The notes: generated by a model from the letters alone, not told the origin. A DNA stretch of 64,000 nt from Peptostreptococcus stomatis DSM 17678 (GCF_000147675.1 NZ_ADGQ01000060.1:1-64000), one strand, 5' to 3'. Shown: positions 24,937 to 33,941, numbered from the stretch's first letter. A program made the numbers and translations.

Positions 24937-25311
24937 ATGAAGAAGAGAGATATTATCCTTTTTGCAATAGTAGGCATATTAATTGTCCAAGGGGTTCTAA
25001 TAAATAAATATTTAAATTCAGGCCAGGGGGCCAGGGTAGAGGTCTATGTAGAAAATAAACTCTACAATACCTACCCACTAGACAAGGACCAAAAGATAGA
25101 TATAAAGGAAAAAAACGGGAGGATAAACAAGATACATATCCACGACAAGGGGGTTGAAATGACAAAGGCCAACTGCCCGGACAAGGTATGTATCCATACT
25201 GGCTTTATCAATAAGCCTGGACAGAGTATAGTCTGCCTGCCCCACAAGATAAATATAAAGATAGTCAGTGATGATGATAGCCAGGCAGACAAGGACGTAA
25301 TTGTAAAATAA
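24937..25311 (+). CDS. NusG domain II-containing membrane-anchored protein
   Basis: A 124-residue protein with one N-terminal membrane helix (about 6-24) and an extracytoplasmic NusG domain II fold. The cysteine pattern ANCPDKVCIHTGFI and SIVCLPHKINIKI is diagnostic of this family. Relatives are encoded with ApbE and FMN-binding or ECF-type proteins, for example EetA of the Listeria extracellular electron transfer locus. Divergence from apbE fits such a link, but no quinone or FMN-domain partner is in view. The ATG follows TTAGGAGAAG. The function is inferred from neighbours only. Confidence 0.85.
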   Translation: MKKRDIILFAIVGILIVQGVLINKYLNSGQGARVEVYVENKLYNTYPLDKDQKIDIKEKNGRINKIHIHDKGVEMTKANCPDKVCIHTGFINKPGQSIVCLPHKINIKIVSDDDSQADKDVIVK

Positions 25312-25416
25312 GAAAAGTATATAAACCTATAAATTTTATGGGTAGAGGGAAGATAATAGGAATAGAATAAGCAGTTTTTAGCTTATAGGAGTTAAATTAG
25401 AAACCAGGAGGATCTT

Positions 25417-26091
25417 ATGGTAAATATAGGCAATGACTGGGACCAGGTCTTAGTTGATGAATTTAAAAAAGAATATTACTTAAAGCTAAGGGAATTTTTA
25501 AAGTCAGAATATAGGAGTCAGCAGGTTTTTCCTGATATGTACGATATATTTAATGCCTTAAAATATACATCTTACAAGGGTACAAAGGTCTTGATATTGG
25601 GCCAGGACCCCTACCACGATGATGGACAGGCTCATGGTCTGGCCTTTTCTGTAAAACCGGGTATAAAGACACCTCCATCCCTCTTGAATATGTACAAGGA
25701 ACTGAGAGAGGAACTGGGGCTCTATATACCAAACAATGGCTACCTGGTACCATGGGCCAAACAGGGAGTCCTCCTACTCAATACGGCCTTGACTGTAAGG
25801 GCCCACCAGGCAAATTCACACAAGGGTATGGGTTGGGAGACCTTCACAGATAATGTAATTTCCTATCTGAACAAAAGGGAAGAACCTGTAATATTTGTCC
25901 TATGGGGGTCAAATGCCAGGTCCAAAAAGAAGTTGATAGATGTGGATAGGCACTATATATTAGAGGCACCCCATCCAAGTCCACTCTCAGCACATAGGGG
26001 CTTCTTCGGATGTGGCCACTTTGCCAGGGTAAACCAAATACTGGAATCTATGGGACAAGAGCCTATAGATTGGCAGATAGAAAATATTTAG
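25417..26091 (+). CDS. ung: Uracil-DNA glycosylase (family 1)
   Basis: A 224-residue base-excision enzyme that removes uracil from [25 protein letters not shown] holds the water-activating aspartate (motif GQDPYH), [16 protein letters not shown] is the uracil-binding block, and [17 protein letters not shown] contains the DNA-intercalating leucine loop. The length is normal. The ATG follows AGGAGGATCTT. The next gene starts 13 bases after its stop, so the two are probably co-transcribed. Confidence 0.97.
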   Translation: MVNIGNDWDQVLVDEFKKEYYLKLREFLKSEYRSQQVFPDMYDIFNALKYTSYKGTKVLILGQDPYHDDGQAHGLAFSVKPGIKTPPSLLNMYKELREELGLYIPNNGYLVPWAKQGVLLLNTALTVRAHQANSHKGMGWETFTDNVISYLNKREEPVIFVLWGSNARSKKKLIDVDRHYILEAPHPSPLSAHRGFFGCGHFARVNQILESMGQEPIDWQIENI

Positions 26092-26104
26092 TAGGTGCGG
26101 GTAT

Positions 26105-26710
26105 ATGAAATTTTCAGCGTCATTTAGTGGTGGTAAAGATTCCACCCTAGCAATAAAGAGGATGTTGGACCAGGGCAACGACTTAGTTGCCCTAATTGTT
26201 TCTACAAAAAAGGGTGAAGACATGTCCTGGACCCATAACCTGGCTAGTAAATATTTTGAAGATATTGGCCAGATACTTGATTGTAAGGTCCTGTTTACAG
26301 AGGCAGACCTAAAAGACTATGAGGACCTTTTTGAAGGGGCTCTAAAGGCCAGCAAGGAACTAGGGGCTCAAGCCTGTGTCTTTGGTGATATAGATATTCA
26401 AGACCACCTAGACTGGAATAGGACCAGGTGCAAGGAGGCTGGTATAACCTGTATACATCCCTTGGAGGGCGAGAGCAGGGAGGCTGTCCTAGAGGAGTTT
26501 TTAAATACTGGTCTTGAGGCAAGGATAGTCAAGGTCAATAAAACTTTCCTGGATGAATCCCTAGAGGGTAGAATCTTGGATAAAGACCTGGTAGAAGAAC
26601 TTAAATCTAATAAGTCTATAGACCCCTGTGGTGAAAACGGTGAATACCACACCAGGATAGAGGTTTGGTCTGTAGAAAAATATCTAAAAAAAATTGCAAA
26701 ATCTACTTGA
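26105..26710 (+). CDS. PP-loop ATPase, Dph6 (diphthine-ammonia ligase)-like
   Basis: A 201-residue N-type ATP pyrophosphatase. FSASFSGGKDSTLAIKRML is the PP-loop (SGGKDS), VFGDIDIQDHLDWNRTRCKEAGI and DPCGENGEYHT are the Dph6 family blocks. Eukaryotic Dph6 makes diphthamide on EF2, but bacteria lack diphthamide, so the substrate here is unknown; another ATP-dependent amidation is likely. It is coupled closely to ung, though no functional link is obvious. A terminator follows at 26822. Confidence 0.85.
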   Translation: MKFSASFSGGKDSTLAIKRMLDQGNDLVALIVSTKKGEDMSWTHNLASKYFEDIGQILDCKVLFTEADLKDYEDLFEGALKASKELGAQACVFGDIDIQDHLDWNRTRCKEAGITCIHPLEGESREAVLEEFLNTGLEARIVKVNKTFLDESLEGRILDKDLVEELKSNKSIDPCGENGEYHTRIEVWSVEKYLKKIAKST

Positions 26711-26821
26711 TTTTTATAAAAAGCTATGGTAAACTAAGGTTACTTGATACTGATTATCGTATCAAAATTAAAGATTTAATCAATCTTTAGCTTCCATATC
26801 AACACATATAAATTGTTTAAT

Positions 26822-26849
26822 AAAAATAGGCTGGGCACAGCCTATTTTT
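26822..26849 (+). terminator. Terminator after the Dph6-like gene
   Basis: Perfect 11-base arms AAAAATAGGCT and AGCCTATTTTT enclose a GGGCAC loop. The A and T runs on either side allow it to act in both directions. Confidence 0.85.
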
Positions 26850-26905
26850 ATTTCTCTTAAACTTATAATCAAAATACAACAATTTATAATCAAAGTACAA
26901 AAAAA

Positions 26906-26992
26906 GATTCATAGCTTTCTGATAAAATAGAGTTTGCAAACACATCTAAAAAATCAGAAGGAGCTATGAATCATTATAATTGTTATATATAA
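26906..26992 (+). mobile_element. Probable relic of an IS30-like insertion sequence end
   Basis: The 330-base gap from 26711 to 27040 holds the terminator above and this stretch. GATTCATAGCTTTCTGAT (26906-26923) nearly mirrors ATCAGAAGGAGCTATGAATC (26953-26972). The second arm carries AAGGAG and an ATG that opens MNHYNCYI and then stops. MNHYN is how many IS30-family transposases begin, so this may be the remaining left end of a decayed element. The call is tentative; a bare regulatory hairpin is the alternative. Confidence 0.3.
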
Positions 26993-27006
26993 GGTATATT
27001 ATTAGC

Positions 27007-27037
27007 ACTTAAGCAGTATTAATAATACTTAAGCAGT
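27007..27037. repeat. Short direct repeat beside the SH3-protein stop
   Basis: ACTTAAGCAGT occurs twice (27007-27017 and 27027-27037) with a 20-base period. The spacer makes a small AGTATT/AATACT dyad. It lies just past the stop of the reverse-strand SH3 gene and may be part of its weak terminator. Confidence 0.5.
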
Positions 27038-27040
27038 GTC

Positions 27041-27901
27041 TTAACGGAAGTTTCCATTTAGGGTATTGTAAGAAATCCAACCACCGTCAATCTTACACCA
27101 GATCCTGCTTGCAGATTCTACATAAGTATCATATACATATACTTCCTCACCCTTGTATAAGACTCTGACAGAAGAAGATGACTTGCTAGGACCACTCCTT
27201 ATGTTGGCTTCACCGGCTGTTACATACTGGTAGCTATTTCTTATAGAATTAGCAGTAGCATTTGCGGCACTTAGGTTAGATGAAGGCTGGCTTGTTACTT
27301 CCCTGGTTATAACCTGTTTTACTTCAGCATCAGTCTTGCCAGATACTTTCTTGTAAAGGTCGCTGGCTGACTTGTCATCAGGAACCAGTCCTAGATATTC
27401 AGACAGTAGGGAAGAGGCAGAAGCAGTATTACCAGAATCTATAAAAGCACTGGCCTTCTTTACAACATCAGACTTTAGTGAGTTAATCCTGTCATTAGCC
27501 TTCTTGTAGTTGTCCTTATCTTCTGCAGGGATTTGCTTGTATAGGGCTATTGCCTTTACATATTCATCCTGTTGTTCCAGGTTCTTGGCTTCATCCATAT
27601 TAGTCTTGGTTTCAGCCATTATATCCATCTGGTTTTTCTTGGACTTGTATTCCACATCACCAGTCTTCGCATAGAGGTCAGAATAAATTTTTGCTGCCTC
27701 TTCATAGTCCTTGATCTCTACAAAGTTTTCAGCTTTTTTATTTAGGGAAGATATTTCCATCTTACCCTTGGCAAAGATGCCACCAATCACGATTAAGGCC
27801 AAAATAACCAAACCACCTACTATAAAGATAAGCTTCTTTTTCTTATCTAGACCTTCATTTGCATCGTAATCAAAATCATTTGTAAATTTTTCTCTAGACA
27901 A
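27041..27901 (-). CDS. Membrane-anchored protein with repeats and C-terminal bacterial SH3 domain
   Basis: A 286-residue protein. A short cytoplasmic N-terminus is followed by one helix (about residues 22-45, LIFIVGGLVILALIVIGGIF), then an extracytoplasmic helical region with TPR-like pairs (AENFVEIKDYEEAAKIYSDLY and LEQQDEYVKAIALYKQIP are the clearest), a Ser/Asn-rich linker and a C-terminal SH3b domain (GEANIRSGPSKSSSSVRVLYKGEEV...WCKIDGGWIS, key residues). SH3b domains usually bind peptidoglycan. The start was set at TTG 27901, nine bases after GGAGG; the only upstream ATG precedes that site. Role unknown, probably envelope-related. Confidence 0.75.
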   Translation of the reverse strand: MSREKFTNDFDYDANEGLDKKKKLIFIVGGLVILALIVIGGIFAKGKMEISSLNKKAENFVEIKDYEEAAKIYSDLYAKTGDVEYKSKKNQMDIMAETKTNMDEAKNLEQQDEYVKAIALYKQIPAEDKDNYKKANDRINSLKSDVVKKASAFIDSGNTASASSLLSEYLGLVPDDKSASDLYKKVSGKTDAEVKQVITREVTSQPSSNLSAANATANSIRNSYQYVTAGEANIRSGPSKSSSSVRVLYKGEEVYVYDTYVESASRIWCKIDGGWISYNTLNGNFR

Positions 27902-28083
27902 TGTATAATTCCTCCAATTCATAAAATAATAAGTTCAAAACTTTGATATAATAATTTTGATGTTAATATAATTATACCAAGTAAGGAAAACTATTTCAAT
28001 TTAAATTATATTGGAAAGTGTAAAATTTATGGGTTTAGGAAAACTTGTCTATAGGAGGCTTTATAAGGGAAGTGGGACTGTAA

Positions 28084-28135
28084 AAATAAGATCTTTTATA
28101 GAAGGAGGAAGACAGCAAATAAGACCTTTTATAGA
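28084..28135. repeat. Two-copy direct repeat downstream of yqeY
   Basis: AAATAAGATCTTTTATAGA (28084-28102) recurs at 28117-28135 with one change (T to C), a period of 33 bases. It lies in the 271-base convergent-free gap between the SH3 protein and yqeY. Nothing coding is seen there. Confidence 0.6.
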
Positions 28136-28140
28136 CGCAA

Positions 28141-28173
28141 AAAAGACTATACATACTAGATGCATAGTCTTTT
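28141..28173 (-). terminator. Terminator after yqeY
   Basis: Perfect 10-base arms AAAAGACTAT and ATAGTCTTTT enclose a 13-base loop. Read on the reverse strand the hairpin ends in a T run, so it stops the rpsU-yqeY transcript. Confidence 0.8.
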
Positions 28174-28193
28174 AGTTAGCTTACACTAAGTTT

Positions 28194-28634
28194 TTACAAA
28201 TTCTTCTTAACAAGTTCGTTTATTTTTCTGCCGTCCGCACGTCCAGCAGTCTTAGGCTTGATAGTGGCCATAATCTTGCCCATATCCTTCATTGATGTAG
28301 CACCAACTTCAGCTATAGTCTCGATTACGATTTTTTCAAGTTCTTCTTCGCTTAATTGTTGAGGTAGGTATCCTTCTAAAACTTGTATTTCAGACTTTGT
28401 TTCTTCAATCAAATCATCCCTGTTAGCCTTCTCAAATTCAGCAAGTGAATCTTTTCTTTGCTTAAGCTGCTTTGAAATGATATCTATGATAGCATCGTCA
28501 GCCAGCTCAACACGGTTATCAACTTCATGCTGCTTGATTGCAGCCCTGATAAGTGTAACAACAGATTTCCTGATTGTATCCTTGTTTTTCATAGAAGACT
28601 TTAGGTCTTCCTGCAGTTTTTCTTTAAGGGACAT
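28194..28634 (-). CDS. yqeY: GatB/YqeY domain-containing protein
   Basis: A 146-residue YqeY-family protein. The domain resembles the tail of GatB (tRNA-dependent amidotransferase), so a tRNA-binding role is suspected, but the function is not established. SLKEKLQEDLKSSMKNKD at the start, IISKQLKQRKDSLAEFEKA, LEGYLPQQLSEEELEKIV and the C-terminal ADGRKINELVKKNL are typical. It sits 24 bases behind rpsU on the same strand, a very conserved pair. Confidence 0.93.
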   Translation of the reverse strand: MSLKEKLQEDLKSSMKNKDTIRKSVVTLIRAAIKQHEVDNRVELADDAIIDIISKQLKQRKDSLAEFEKANRDDLIEETKSEIQVLEGYLPQQLSEEELEKIVIETIAEVGATSMKDMGKIMATIKPKTAGRADGRKINELVKKNL

Positions 28635-28658
28635 TCCCTTTCACCTCTTTTTAATTAA

Positions 28659-28838
28659 CTATCTTTTAGCGTTTTTTCTTCTAGCAGCTTCTGCCTTTTT
28701 CTTACGCTTAACACTAGGCTTGTCATAGTGTTCTCTTTTTCTAACTTCTGACATTATGCCAGACATAGCACACTGTCTCTTGAATCTTCTAAGTGCACTA
28801 TCTAATGATTCGTTTTCTCTTACTCTAACTTCTGACAT
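28659..28838 (-). CDS. rpsU: 30S ribosomal protein S21
   Basis: A 59-residue basic ribosomal protein involved in initiation on the small subunit. It begins [21 protein letters not shown] and ends in the Lys/Arg-rich [16 protein letters not shown]. The ATG at 28838 lies 8 bases after GGGAGGTG; three extra upstream codons were rejected because they overlap that site. It is cotranscribed with yqeY from the promoter at 28902-28930. Confidence 0.97.
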   Translation of the reverse strand: MSEVRVRENESLDSALRRFKRQCAMSGIMSEVRKREHYDKPSVKRKKKAEAARRKNAKR

Positions 28839-28901
28839 CTGTTTCACCTCCCTACAATCCAGCGATTTGTTAACCTAATTTGATTAGTTTAACACCATAA
28901 T

Positions 28902-28930
28902 ATTATAAGATAAATTAGGGCTTTTAGCAA
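28902..28930 (-). promoter_or_regulatory. Sigma-A promoter of rpsU-yqeY
   Basis: On the reverse strand TTGCTA (28925-28930) and TATAAT (28902-28907) are separated by 17 bases. The rpsU start is 64 bases downstream. Confidence 0.75.
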
Positions 28931-29017
28931 GTCTTTTTGTAAAATATATAGAAATATGTGTAAATATCTAAAAAAGTCTAATATTGCTCAAAAATTATTT
29001 ATGAATTTAAAAAAGTG

Positions 29018-29101
29018 TGGTATAATTAATAAATGGATAATATCCAATATTTTTTTACATATTGTGGGATGGAAAATGATATATAGGGACTAAAAAAGTC
29101 C
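29018..29101 (+). promoter_or_regulatory. Extended -10 promoter and leader hairpin of pfkA
   Basis: The 397-base gap between rpsU and pfkA holds the rpsU promoter and, facing right, TGGTATAAT (29018-29026). This leaves a leader of about 200 bases before pfkA. The leader has a small GGACT/AGTCC hairpin with a five-A loop (29087-29101). No known riboswitch core was recognised, but the length leaves room for regulation. Confidence 0.5.
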
Positions 29102-29235
29102 ATTATGTGTTTTAAATTATAAAATAATGGTATTTTGAAAATAGGTATTATAAAAGGTATTAGATTATAGATAGATATTTTATTATGGTAAATTTATGGT
29201 AAGTAAAACGGTAAAGAAAAAACAGGAGGTAATGT

Positions 29236-30207
29236 ATGAAGGCTATTGGTATTTTAACTAGTGGAGGAGACGCTCCAGGTATGAACGCAGCCATCAGGGC
29301 TGTAGTAAGAACAGCCATATATTATGGCTACAAGGTTTACGGAATCGAAAGAGGTTACGCAGGTCTTTTAGAAAAGGACTTTAGGGAAATGGATCTTTCC
29401 TCAGTAGGTGATATCATCCAGAAGGGTGGTACAGTTTTGAAGTCATCAAGGTGTGACGAATTCAGGACAGAAGAAGGCAGGGCCAAGGCAGTCGAAATAT
29501 TAGAAGAATTTGGAGTTGGAAGCCTAGTGGTAATAGGTGGAGACGGATCTTTTACGGGTGCCAACAAGCTGAGTCAATTAGGCGTACACACTATTGGTAT
29601 ACCAGGAACAATAGACAACGACCTTGCCTATACTGATTACACAATAGGATTTGATACAGCAACTAACACAGTTATAGATGCTATAGGTAAGCTAAGAGAT
29701 ACATCATCATCACATGACAGGGTGAATATAATAGAAGTAATGGGTAGACGTTGTGGAGACCTGGCCCTATTCGCTGGTATAGCTGGTGGTGCAGAATCTA
29801 TCATAGTACCTGAAATGGATACAAAGACAGAAGACATAGTTAAGAAGCTAAAGACAACTCAAAAGAGGGGTAAGAAGCACAGTATCATAGTACTGGCAGA
29901 AGGGGCTGAAAATATAGAAGGTGGAGCCCTAGGCCTAAGATCTGCCCTTACAATAGAAGACAAGGCAGATGTTAGAATTACAGTACTTGGTCATGTTCAG
30001 AGAGGTGGATCACCATCAGCCTTTGACAGGATCCTGGCCAGCAGGTTGGGCAACAAGGCAGTTGAACTACTAATAGAAGGTAAGTCTGGCAGGGTTGTAG
30101 GCATAAAGGATAACAAGGTAATTGACATGGATATAGATGAAGCTCTTTCAATGAAGAAGACTTTTGATGATGATCTATATGAAATGGCAAAGATACTGTC
30201 AATATAG
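29236..30207 (+). CDS. pfkA: ATP-dependent 6-phosphofructokinase
   Basis: A 323-residue glycolytic enzyme that phosphorylates fructose 6-phosphate with [23 protein letters not shown] binds ATP phosphates, [12 protein letters not shown] gives the GGDGS motif (ATP rather than pyrophosphate type), [19 protein letters not shown] holds the catalytic aspartate, and [14 protein letters not shown] binds the sugar. The length is that of the allosteric bacterial enzyme. It begins behind a strong AGGAGGT site and is followed by pyk, the frequent pfkA-pyk pair. AGG/AAG codon bias is strong. Confidence 0.98.
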   Translation: MKAIGILTSGGDAPGMNAAIRAVVRTAIYYGYKVYGIERGYAGLLEKDFREMDLSSVGDIIQKGGTVLKSSRCDEFRTEEGRAKAVEILEEFGVGSLVVIGGDGSFTGANKLSQLGVHTIGIPGTIDNDLAYTDYTIGFDTATNTVIDAIGKLRDTSSSHDRVNIIEVMGRRCGDLALFAGIAGGAESIIVPEMDTKTEDIVKKLKTTQKRGKKHSIIVLAEGAENIEGGALGLRSALTIEDKADVRITVLGHVQRGGSPSAFDRILASRLGNKAVELLIEGKSGRVVGIKDNKVIDMDIDEALSMKKTFDDDLYEMAKILSI

Positions 30208-30314
30208 GCTTGAGTATCTAATTGACATAAAGACTGAGCTGGTAACTTGGTCTATAATTTATAATTTGGCAGGTAAAAAACCAGCCGTATAAGGTTATAG
30301 GAGTGATTAAGATT

Positions 30315-32051
30315 ATGGTAAGATGTAAAAAGACAAAAATTGTATGCACAATGGGACCTTCAACTGATTCAGACCAGGTTCTAAAGGAATTAATAGAAAA
30401 TGGCCTAAATGTTTGTAGGTTCAACTTCTCACATGGTTCACATGAAGAACACAAGGAGAGAATGGACAGGACAAAGAGGGTCAGAGAAGAATTAGACCAG
30501 CCAGTGGCAATCCTTCTAGACACTAAGGGGCCTGAAATCAGAACTGGTGAATTTGAAGAACCAGTAGTTCTTGAAGAAGGTGCAAAATTCGTAGTAAGTA
30601 TGGACGACTGTATGGGTAATAGCCAGAGATGTAGCGTATCATACAAGGGTATGATAGACGACGTAAAGGTAGGAGATACAATCCTGATAGATGACGGCCT
30701 AGTAGCCCTAAGAATTAAAGAAATCAAGGGTAATGACATACATACAGTAGTAGAAAACTCAGGTAAGGTATCATCAAGAAAGGGTGTAAACCTACCAGGT
30801 GTAGCTATTAACCTACCAGCAATCACAGAAAAGGATATAGAAGATATCAAGTTTGGTATAGAACAGGGCATAGACTTTATAGCAGCATCATTTGTTAGGA
30901 AGGCTTCTGACGTACTTGAAATCAGAAAGGTACTAGAAGAAAACAATGCTCCTGATATCCATATCATATCAAAGATAGAAAGCCAGGAGGGTGTTGACAA
31001 TATAGACTCAATCATCCAGGTATCAGACGGTATAATGGTAGCTAGAGGGGACATGGGTGTTGAAATTCCAAGTGAAGAAGTACCTATCGTCCAGAAGATG
31101 ATCATCAGAAAGTGTAATGAGGTAGCCAAGCCGGTAATCACTGCTACTCAGATGCTGGACTCAATGATCAGAAACCCTAGACCAACAAGGGCAGAGGTAA
31201 CAGACGTAGCCAATGCTATCTATGATGGAACTGATGCTATAATGCTTTCAGGAGAAACAGCTGCAGGTAAGTATCCGGTAGAGGCTGTAAAGACAATGAA
31301 CAGGATAGCCTTGAGGACAGAAGAAACTTTGGACTACAAGGTTAGATATAGTATGGACATAGAAGAGATAACTGTAACAGATGCTATCAGTCATGCAACT
31401 TGTACAACTGCTATGGACCTATGTGCTAAGGCAATCATAACTTGTACATCATCAGGTTATACAACTAGGATGGTATCAAAGTTCAGGCCAAAGTCTCCGA
31501 TTATAGCTGCAACTCAGAATGAAAGAGTTAGGAGAAAATTATCCCTATTATGGGGTACATACCCTCTAATTTCTAAGTTTGCAGAAAGTACAGACGAAGT
31601 GATGGACGAATCAGTAGAAGTAGCTAAGAATACAGGTATAGTAAATGCTGGTGATATAGTTGTAATAACAGCCGGTGTTCCAGTAGGCAAGACAGGTAAG
31701 ACTAACCTGGTTAAGGTAGCTGTAATAAGTGAATTCCTGGGTAGGGGTGTTGGTATTGGTAAGGTTTGTGTAGAAGGACCTGCCAAGGTAATCATGCCAG
31801 GAGAAGACAAGGAATTTAATGAAGGTGATGTGCTAGTTACACTAGGAACTGACAGGGACATGCTAAAGTACATGGAAAAGGCGTCTGCTGTAGTAACTGA
31901 AACTGGTGGTATGACTTCACATGCTGCCATAGCAGGAATCAACCTGGGTATACCAGTAATAGTATCCGTTGTAGATATCACAAAGAAGATAAAAGATGGA
32001 GAAATGATAAAGGTAGAACCAGCCAGTGGTGCAGTTAGTAGAGAACAGTAG
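30315..32051 (+). CDS. pyk: Pyruvate kinase with C-terminal PEP-utilizer-like domain
   Basis: A 578-residue enzyme that makes pyruvate and ATP from phosphoenolpyruvate. The core shows TKIVCTMGPSTDSD, CRFNFSHGSHEEH, VDFIAASFVRKASD-type block, IISKIESQEGV and the catalytic MVARGDMGVEIP. Residues from about 480 to the end form the additional phosphohistidine-like domain found in Firmicutes enzymes (VTETGGMTSHAAIAGINLGIP, lacking a phosphotransfer partner). ATG 30315 stands 11 bases after AGGAG; the in-frame GTG at 30303 overlaps the site and was rejected. It is probably transcribed with pfkA. A terminator follows at 32077. Confidence 0.97.
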   Translation: MVRCKKTKIVCTMGPSTDSDQVLKELIENGLNVCRFNFSHGSHEEHKERMDRTKRVREELDQPVAILLDTKGPEIRTGEFEEPVVLEEGAKFVVSMDDCMGNSQRCSVSYKGMIDDVKVGDTILIDDGLVALRIKEIKGNDIHTVVENSGKVSSRKGVNLPGVAINLPAITEKDIEDIKFGIEQGIDFIAASFVRKASDVLEIRKVLEENNAPDIHIISKIESQEGVDNIDSIIQVSDGIMVARGDMGVEIPSEEVPIVQKMIIRKCNEVAKPVITATQMLDSMIRNPRPTRAEVTDVANAIYDGTDAIMLSGETAAGKYPVEAVKTMNRIALRTEETLDYKVRYSMDIEEITVTDAISHATCTTAMDLCAKAIITCTSSGYTTRMVSKFRPKSPIIAATQNERVRRKLSLLWGTYPLISKFAESTDEVMDESVEVAKNTGIVNAGDIVVITAGVPVGKTGKTNLVKVAVISEFLGRGVGIGKVCVEGPAKVIMPGEDKEFNEGDVLVTLGTDRDMLKYMEKASAVVTETGGMTSHAAIAGINLGIPVIVSVVDITKKIKDGEMIKVEPASGAVSREQ

Positions 32052-32076
32052 TTTTAACTAAATAAAAGAGATAGAT

Positions 32077-32126
32077 TAGGTCGTATATCCAGGTTTGTAT
32101 GAAATTGGGTCTACGGCCTATTTTTT
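32077..32126 (+). terminator. Terminator after pyk
   Basis: TAGGTCGTA (32077-32085) pairs with TACGGCCTA (32112-32120) with one G-T pair across a 26-base loop, followed by TTTTTT. The large loop makes it less certain than the others. Confidence 0.65.
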
Positions 32127-32147
32127 GACCTTATAAAGGGGACTATG

Positions 32148-32156
32148 TGGTATAAT
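32148..32156 (+). promoter_or_regulatory. Extended -10 promoter of rlmD
   Basis: TGGTATAAT lies 150 bases before rlmD and soon after the pyk terminator. No -35 box is evident. The remaining leader to 32306 is AT-rich and shows no other feature. Confidence 0.5.
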
Positions 32157-32306
32157 AGGGTGTAGCATATAATTATTTTATAAGAATGATTAGACCCAGC
32201 TTAAGCAAATATTTGCTAAGCTAATTTATAGATATATTTTAAGAAAAAAGTGAAAAGTCTTTAGAAGGTTTGGAAAAAGATATATCAGTGTTGAGAAGGA
32301 TGAAAG

Positions 32307-33941
32307 ATGTTAGAAAAAGGTAAAAAATACGAATGCAAGATAGTAGATATAGGACAAAATGGCGTAGGCATAGGCAAGCATGAGGGCTTTACCGTCTTTG
32401 TAGATGGGGCACTCTTGGGTGAGGTCGTTGACGTCAAGATAAAGAAATCCAAGAAAAAATATGCAGAGGGCCTAGTATCAAAGATAAAGGAAAGGTCACC
32501 ATACAGGGTAGATAGGGCCTGTAACCCTAAATACACAAACTGTGGTGGATGTCAAATCCAAGAACTAGACTACCAAAAACAGTTGGACCTAAAGACCAAT
32601 ATAGTCAAGGAAGACCTTAAGAGGATAGGTGGCCTAGAAAATGTCCAAGTCTTTGATACAATAGGTATGGAAAAACCCTTTAGGTATAGGAACAAGGCCC
32701 AATTTCCAGTCCAGATGGAGGATGGCAAGCTAAAGATAGGTTTTTATAGGAAGAAGAGCCACGATATTATTGATATAGACAAGTGCCTTATCCAGGATGA
32801 GAAAAATGACCTTATCATAGATATTATAAGGAAGTACATAGAAGAAGAAAATATCAGCATATACGATGAAAAAAGCCACAAGGGATTACTTAGGCATATA
32901 GTAACCAAGGTAGGCTTTACAAGTGGCCAGGTAATGGTAGTCCTAGTAGCTACAGAGGATAGGTTCAAGAACCTAGACAGGCTTATAGAAAGCCTAAAGG
33001 ACCAGGTTGAAGGTTTTACCAGCCTGGTGGTAAATATAAACAAGGACAAGACCAATGTAATCCTGGGACTAAAGAATATAAACAAGTATGGAAATGGCAA
33101 GATAGTAGACAATATAGGAGACCTAAAGTTTGAAATATCGCCACTGTCGTTCTTCCAGGTCAACCCAATCCAGACAGATGTCCTTTACAACAAAGCCCTT
33201 GAATATGCAGACCTAAAAGAGGGGGACAGGGTCTTTGATATCTATTGTGGAATAGGGACTATATCCCTATTCCTAGCCCAAAAGGCAGAATTTGTCTATG
33301 GGGTAGAAATAGTTGAAGATGCAATCAAGGATGCCAGACTAAACGCAAAGCTAAACGGTATGGACAACCTAGAGTTCTTTGTAGGCAAGGCAGAAGAGGT
33401 AGTCCCTGAAATCTACAAGGAGGGCAAGAAGGCCAATGTAGTCGTGGTAGACCCACCTAGGAAGGGTTGTGACGAAAGGGTCCTGGATACCATAGTTGAG
33501 ATGGAACCTGACAGGGTGGTATATGTGAGTTGCAATCCTAGTACCCTGGCCAGGGACCTGAGGTATTTGGAGGATAGGGGCTATAGGTGTGAGAAGGTCC
33601 AGCCTGTAGACTTGTTCCCTCATAGTGTTCATGTGGAGACGGTAGCGTTATTGTCCAAACTTGATGTCGATAAACATATAGATGTTGAAATTAAGCTTGA
33701 TGAGCTTGATTTGACAAGTGCTGAAAGTAAAGCGACTTATGCACAAATCAAGAAATATATATTGGAAAAGTTTGATTTAAAGGTTTCGACACTCTATATT
33801 GCACAGATTAAAAAGAAATGTGGAATTGTACTGAGGGAGCATTATAATAAATCAAAAAAAGAGAAACAGGTTATTCCACAATGCACACCGGAAAAAGAGG
33901 AAGCTATCATGGATGCGTTAAGGCATTTTAAGATGATTTAA
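32307..33941 (+). CDS. rlmD: 23S rRNA (uracil1939-C5)-methyltransferase RlmD/RumA with element-donated C-terminal tail
   Basis: A 544-residue radical-free, SAM-dependent m5U methyltransferase. A TRAM domain (about 1-58) is followed by iron-sulphur cysteines (RACNPKYTNCGGCQ), the SAM motif VFDIYCGIGTISLFLA and the catalytic cysteine in VVYVSCNPSTLARDL. The usual protein ends soon after HSVHVETVALLSKL near residue 449. Here about 95 more residues follow (LTSAESKATYAQIK, LYIAQIKKKCGI, EHYNKSK, CTPEKEEAIMDALRHFKMI). That tail is the one carried by Tn1549-like elements that integrate into rumA, so the right-hand part of this gene belongs to the element. Codon use shifts from AGG/AAG toward AGA/AAA at the join. 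Confidence 0.93.
   Translation: MLEKGKKYECKIVDIGQNGVGIGKHEGFTVFVDGALLGEVVDVKIKKSKKKYAEGLVSKIKERSPYRVDRACNPKYTNCGGCQIQELDYQKQLDLKTNIVKEDLKRIGGLENVQVFDTIGMEKPFRYRNKAQFPVQMEDGKLKIGFYRKKSHDIIDIDKCLIQDEKNDLIIDIIRKYIEEENISIYDEKSHKGLLRHIVTKVGFTSGQVMVVLVATEDRFKNLDRLIESLKDQVEGFTSLVVNINKDKTNVILGLKNINKYGNGKIVDNIGDLKFEISPLSFFQVNPIQTDVLYNKALEYADLKEGDRVFDIYCGIGTISLFLAQKAEFVYGVEIVEDAIKDARLNAKLNGMDNLEFFVGKAEEVVPEIYKEGKKANVVVVDPPRKGCDERVLDTIVEMEPDRVVYVSCNPSTLARDLRYLEDRGYRCEKVQPVDLFPHSVHVETVALLSKLDVDKHIDVEIKLDELDLTSAESKATYAQIKKYILEKFDLKVSTLYIAQIKKKCGIVLREHYNKSKKEKQVIPQCTPEKEEAIMDALRHFKMI

Noticed and set aside
30218-31141. A 307-residue reverse-strand open frame overlapping pyk
   Set aside because: It is a shadow of pyk: the sense frame has full pyruvate kinase motifs and strong codon bias, and the antisense product is Ser/Thr/Ile-rich with no ribosome site or known motif.
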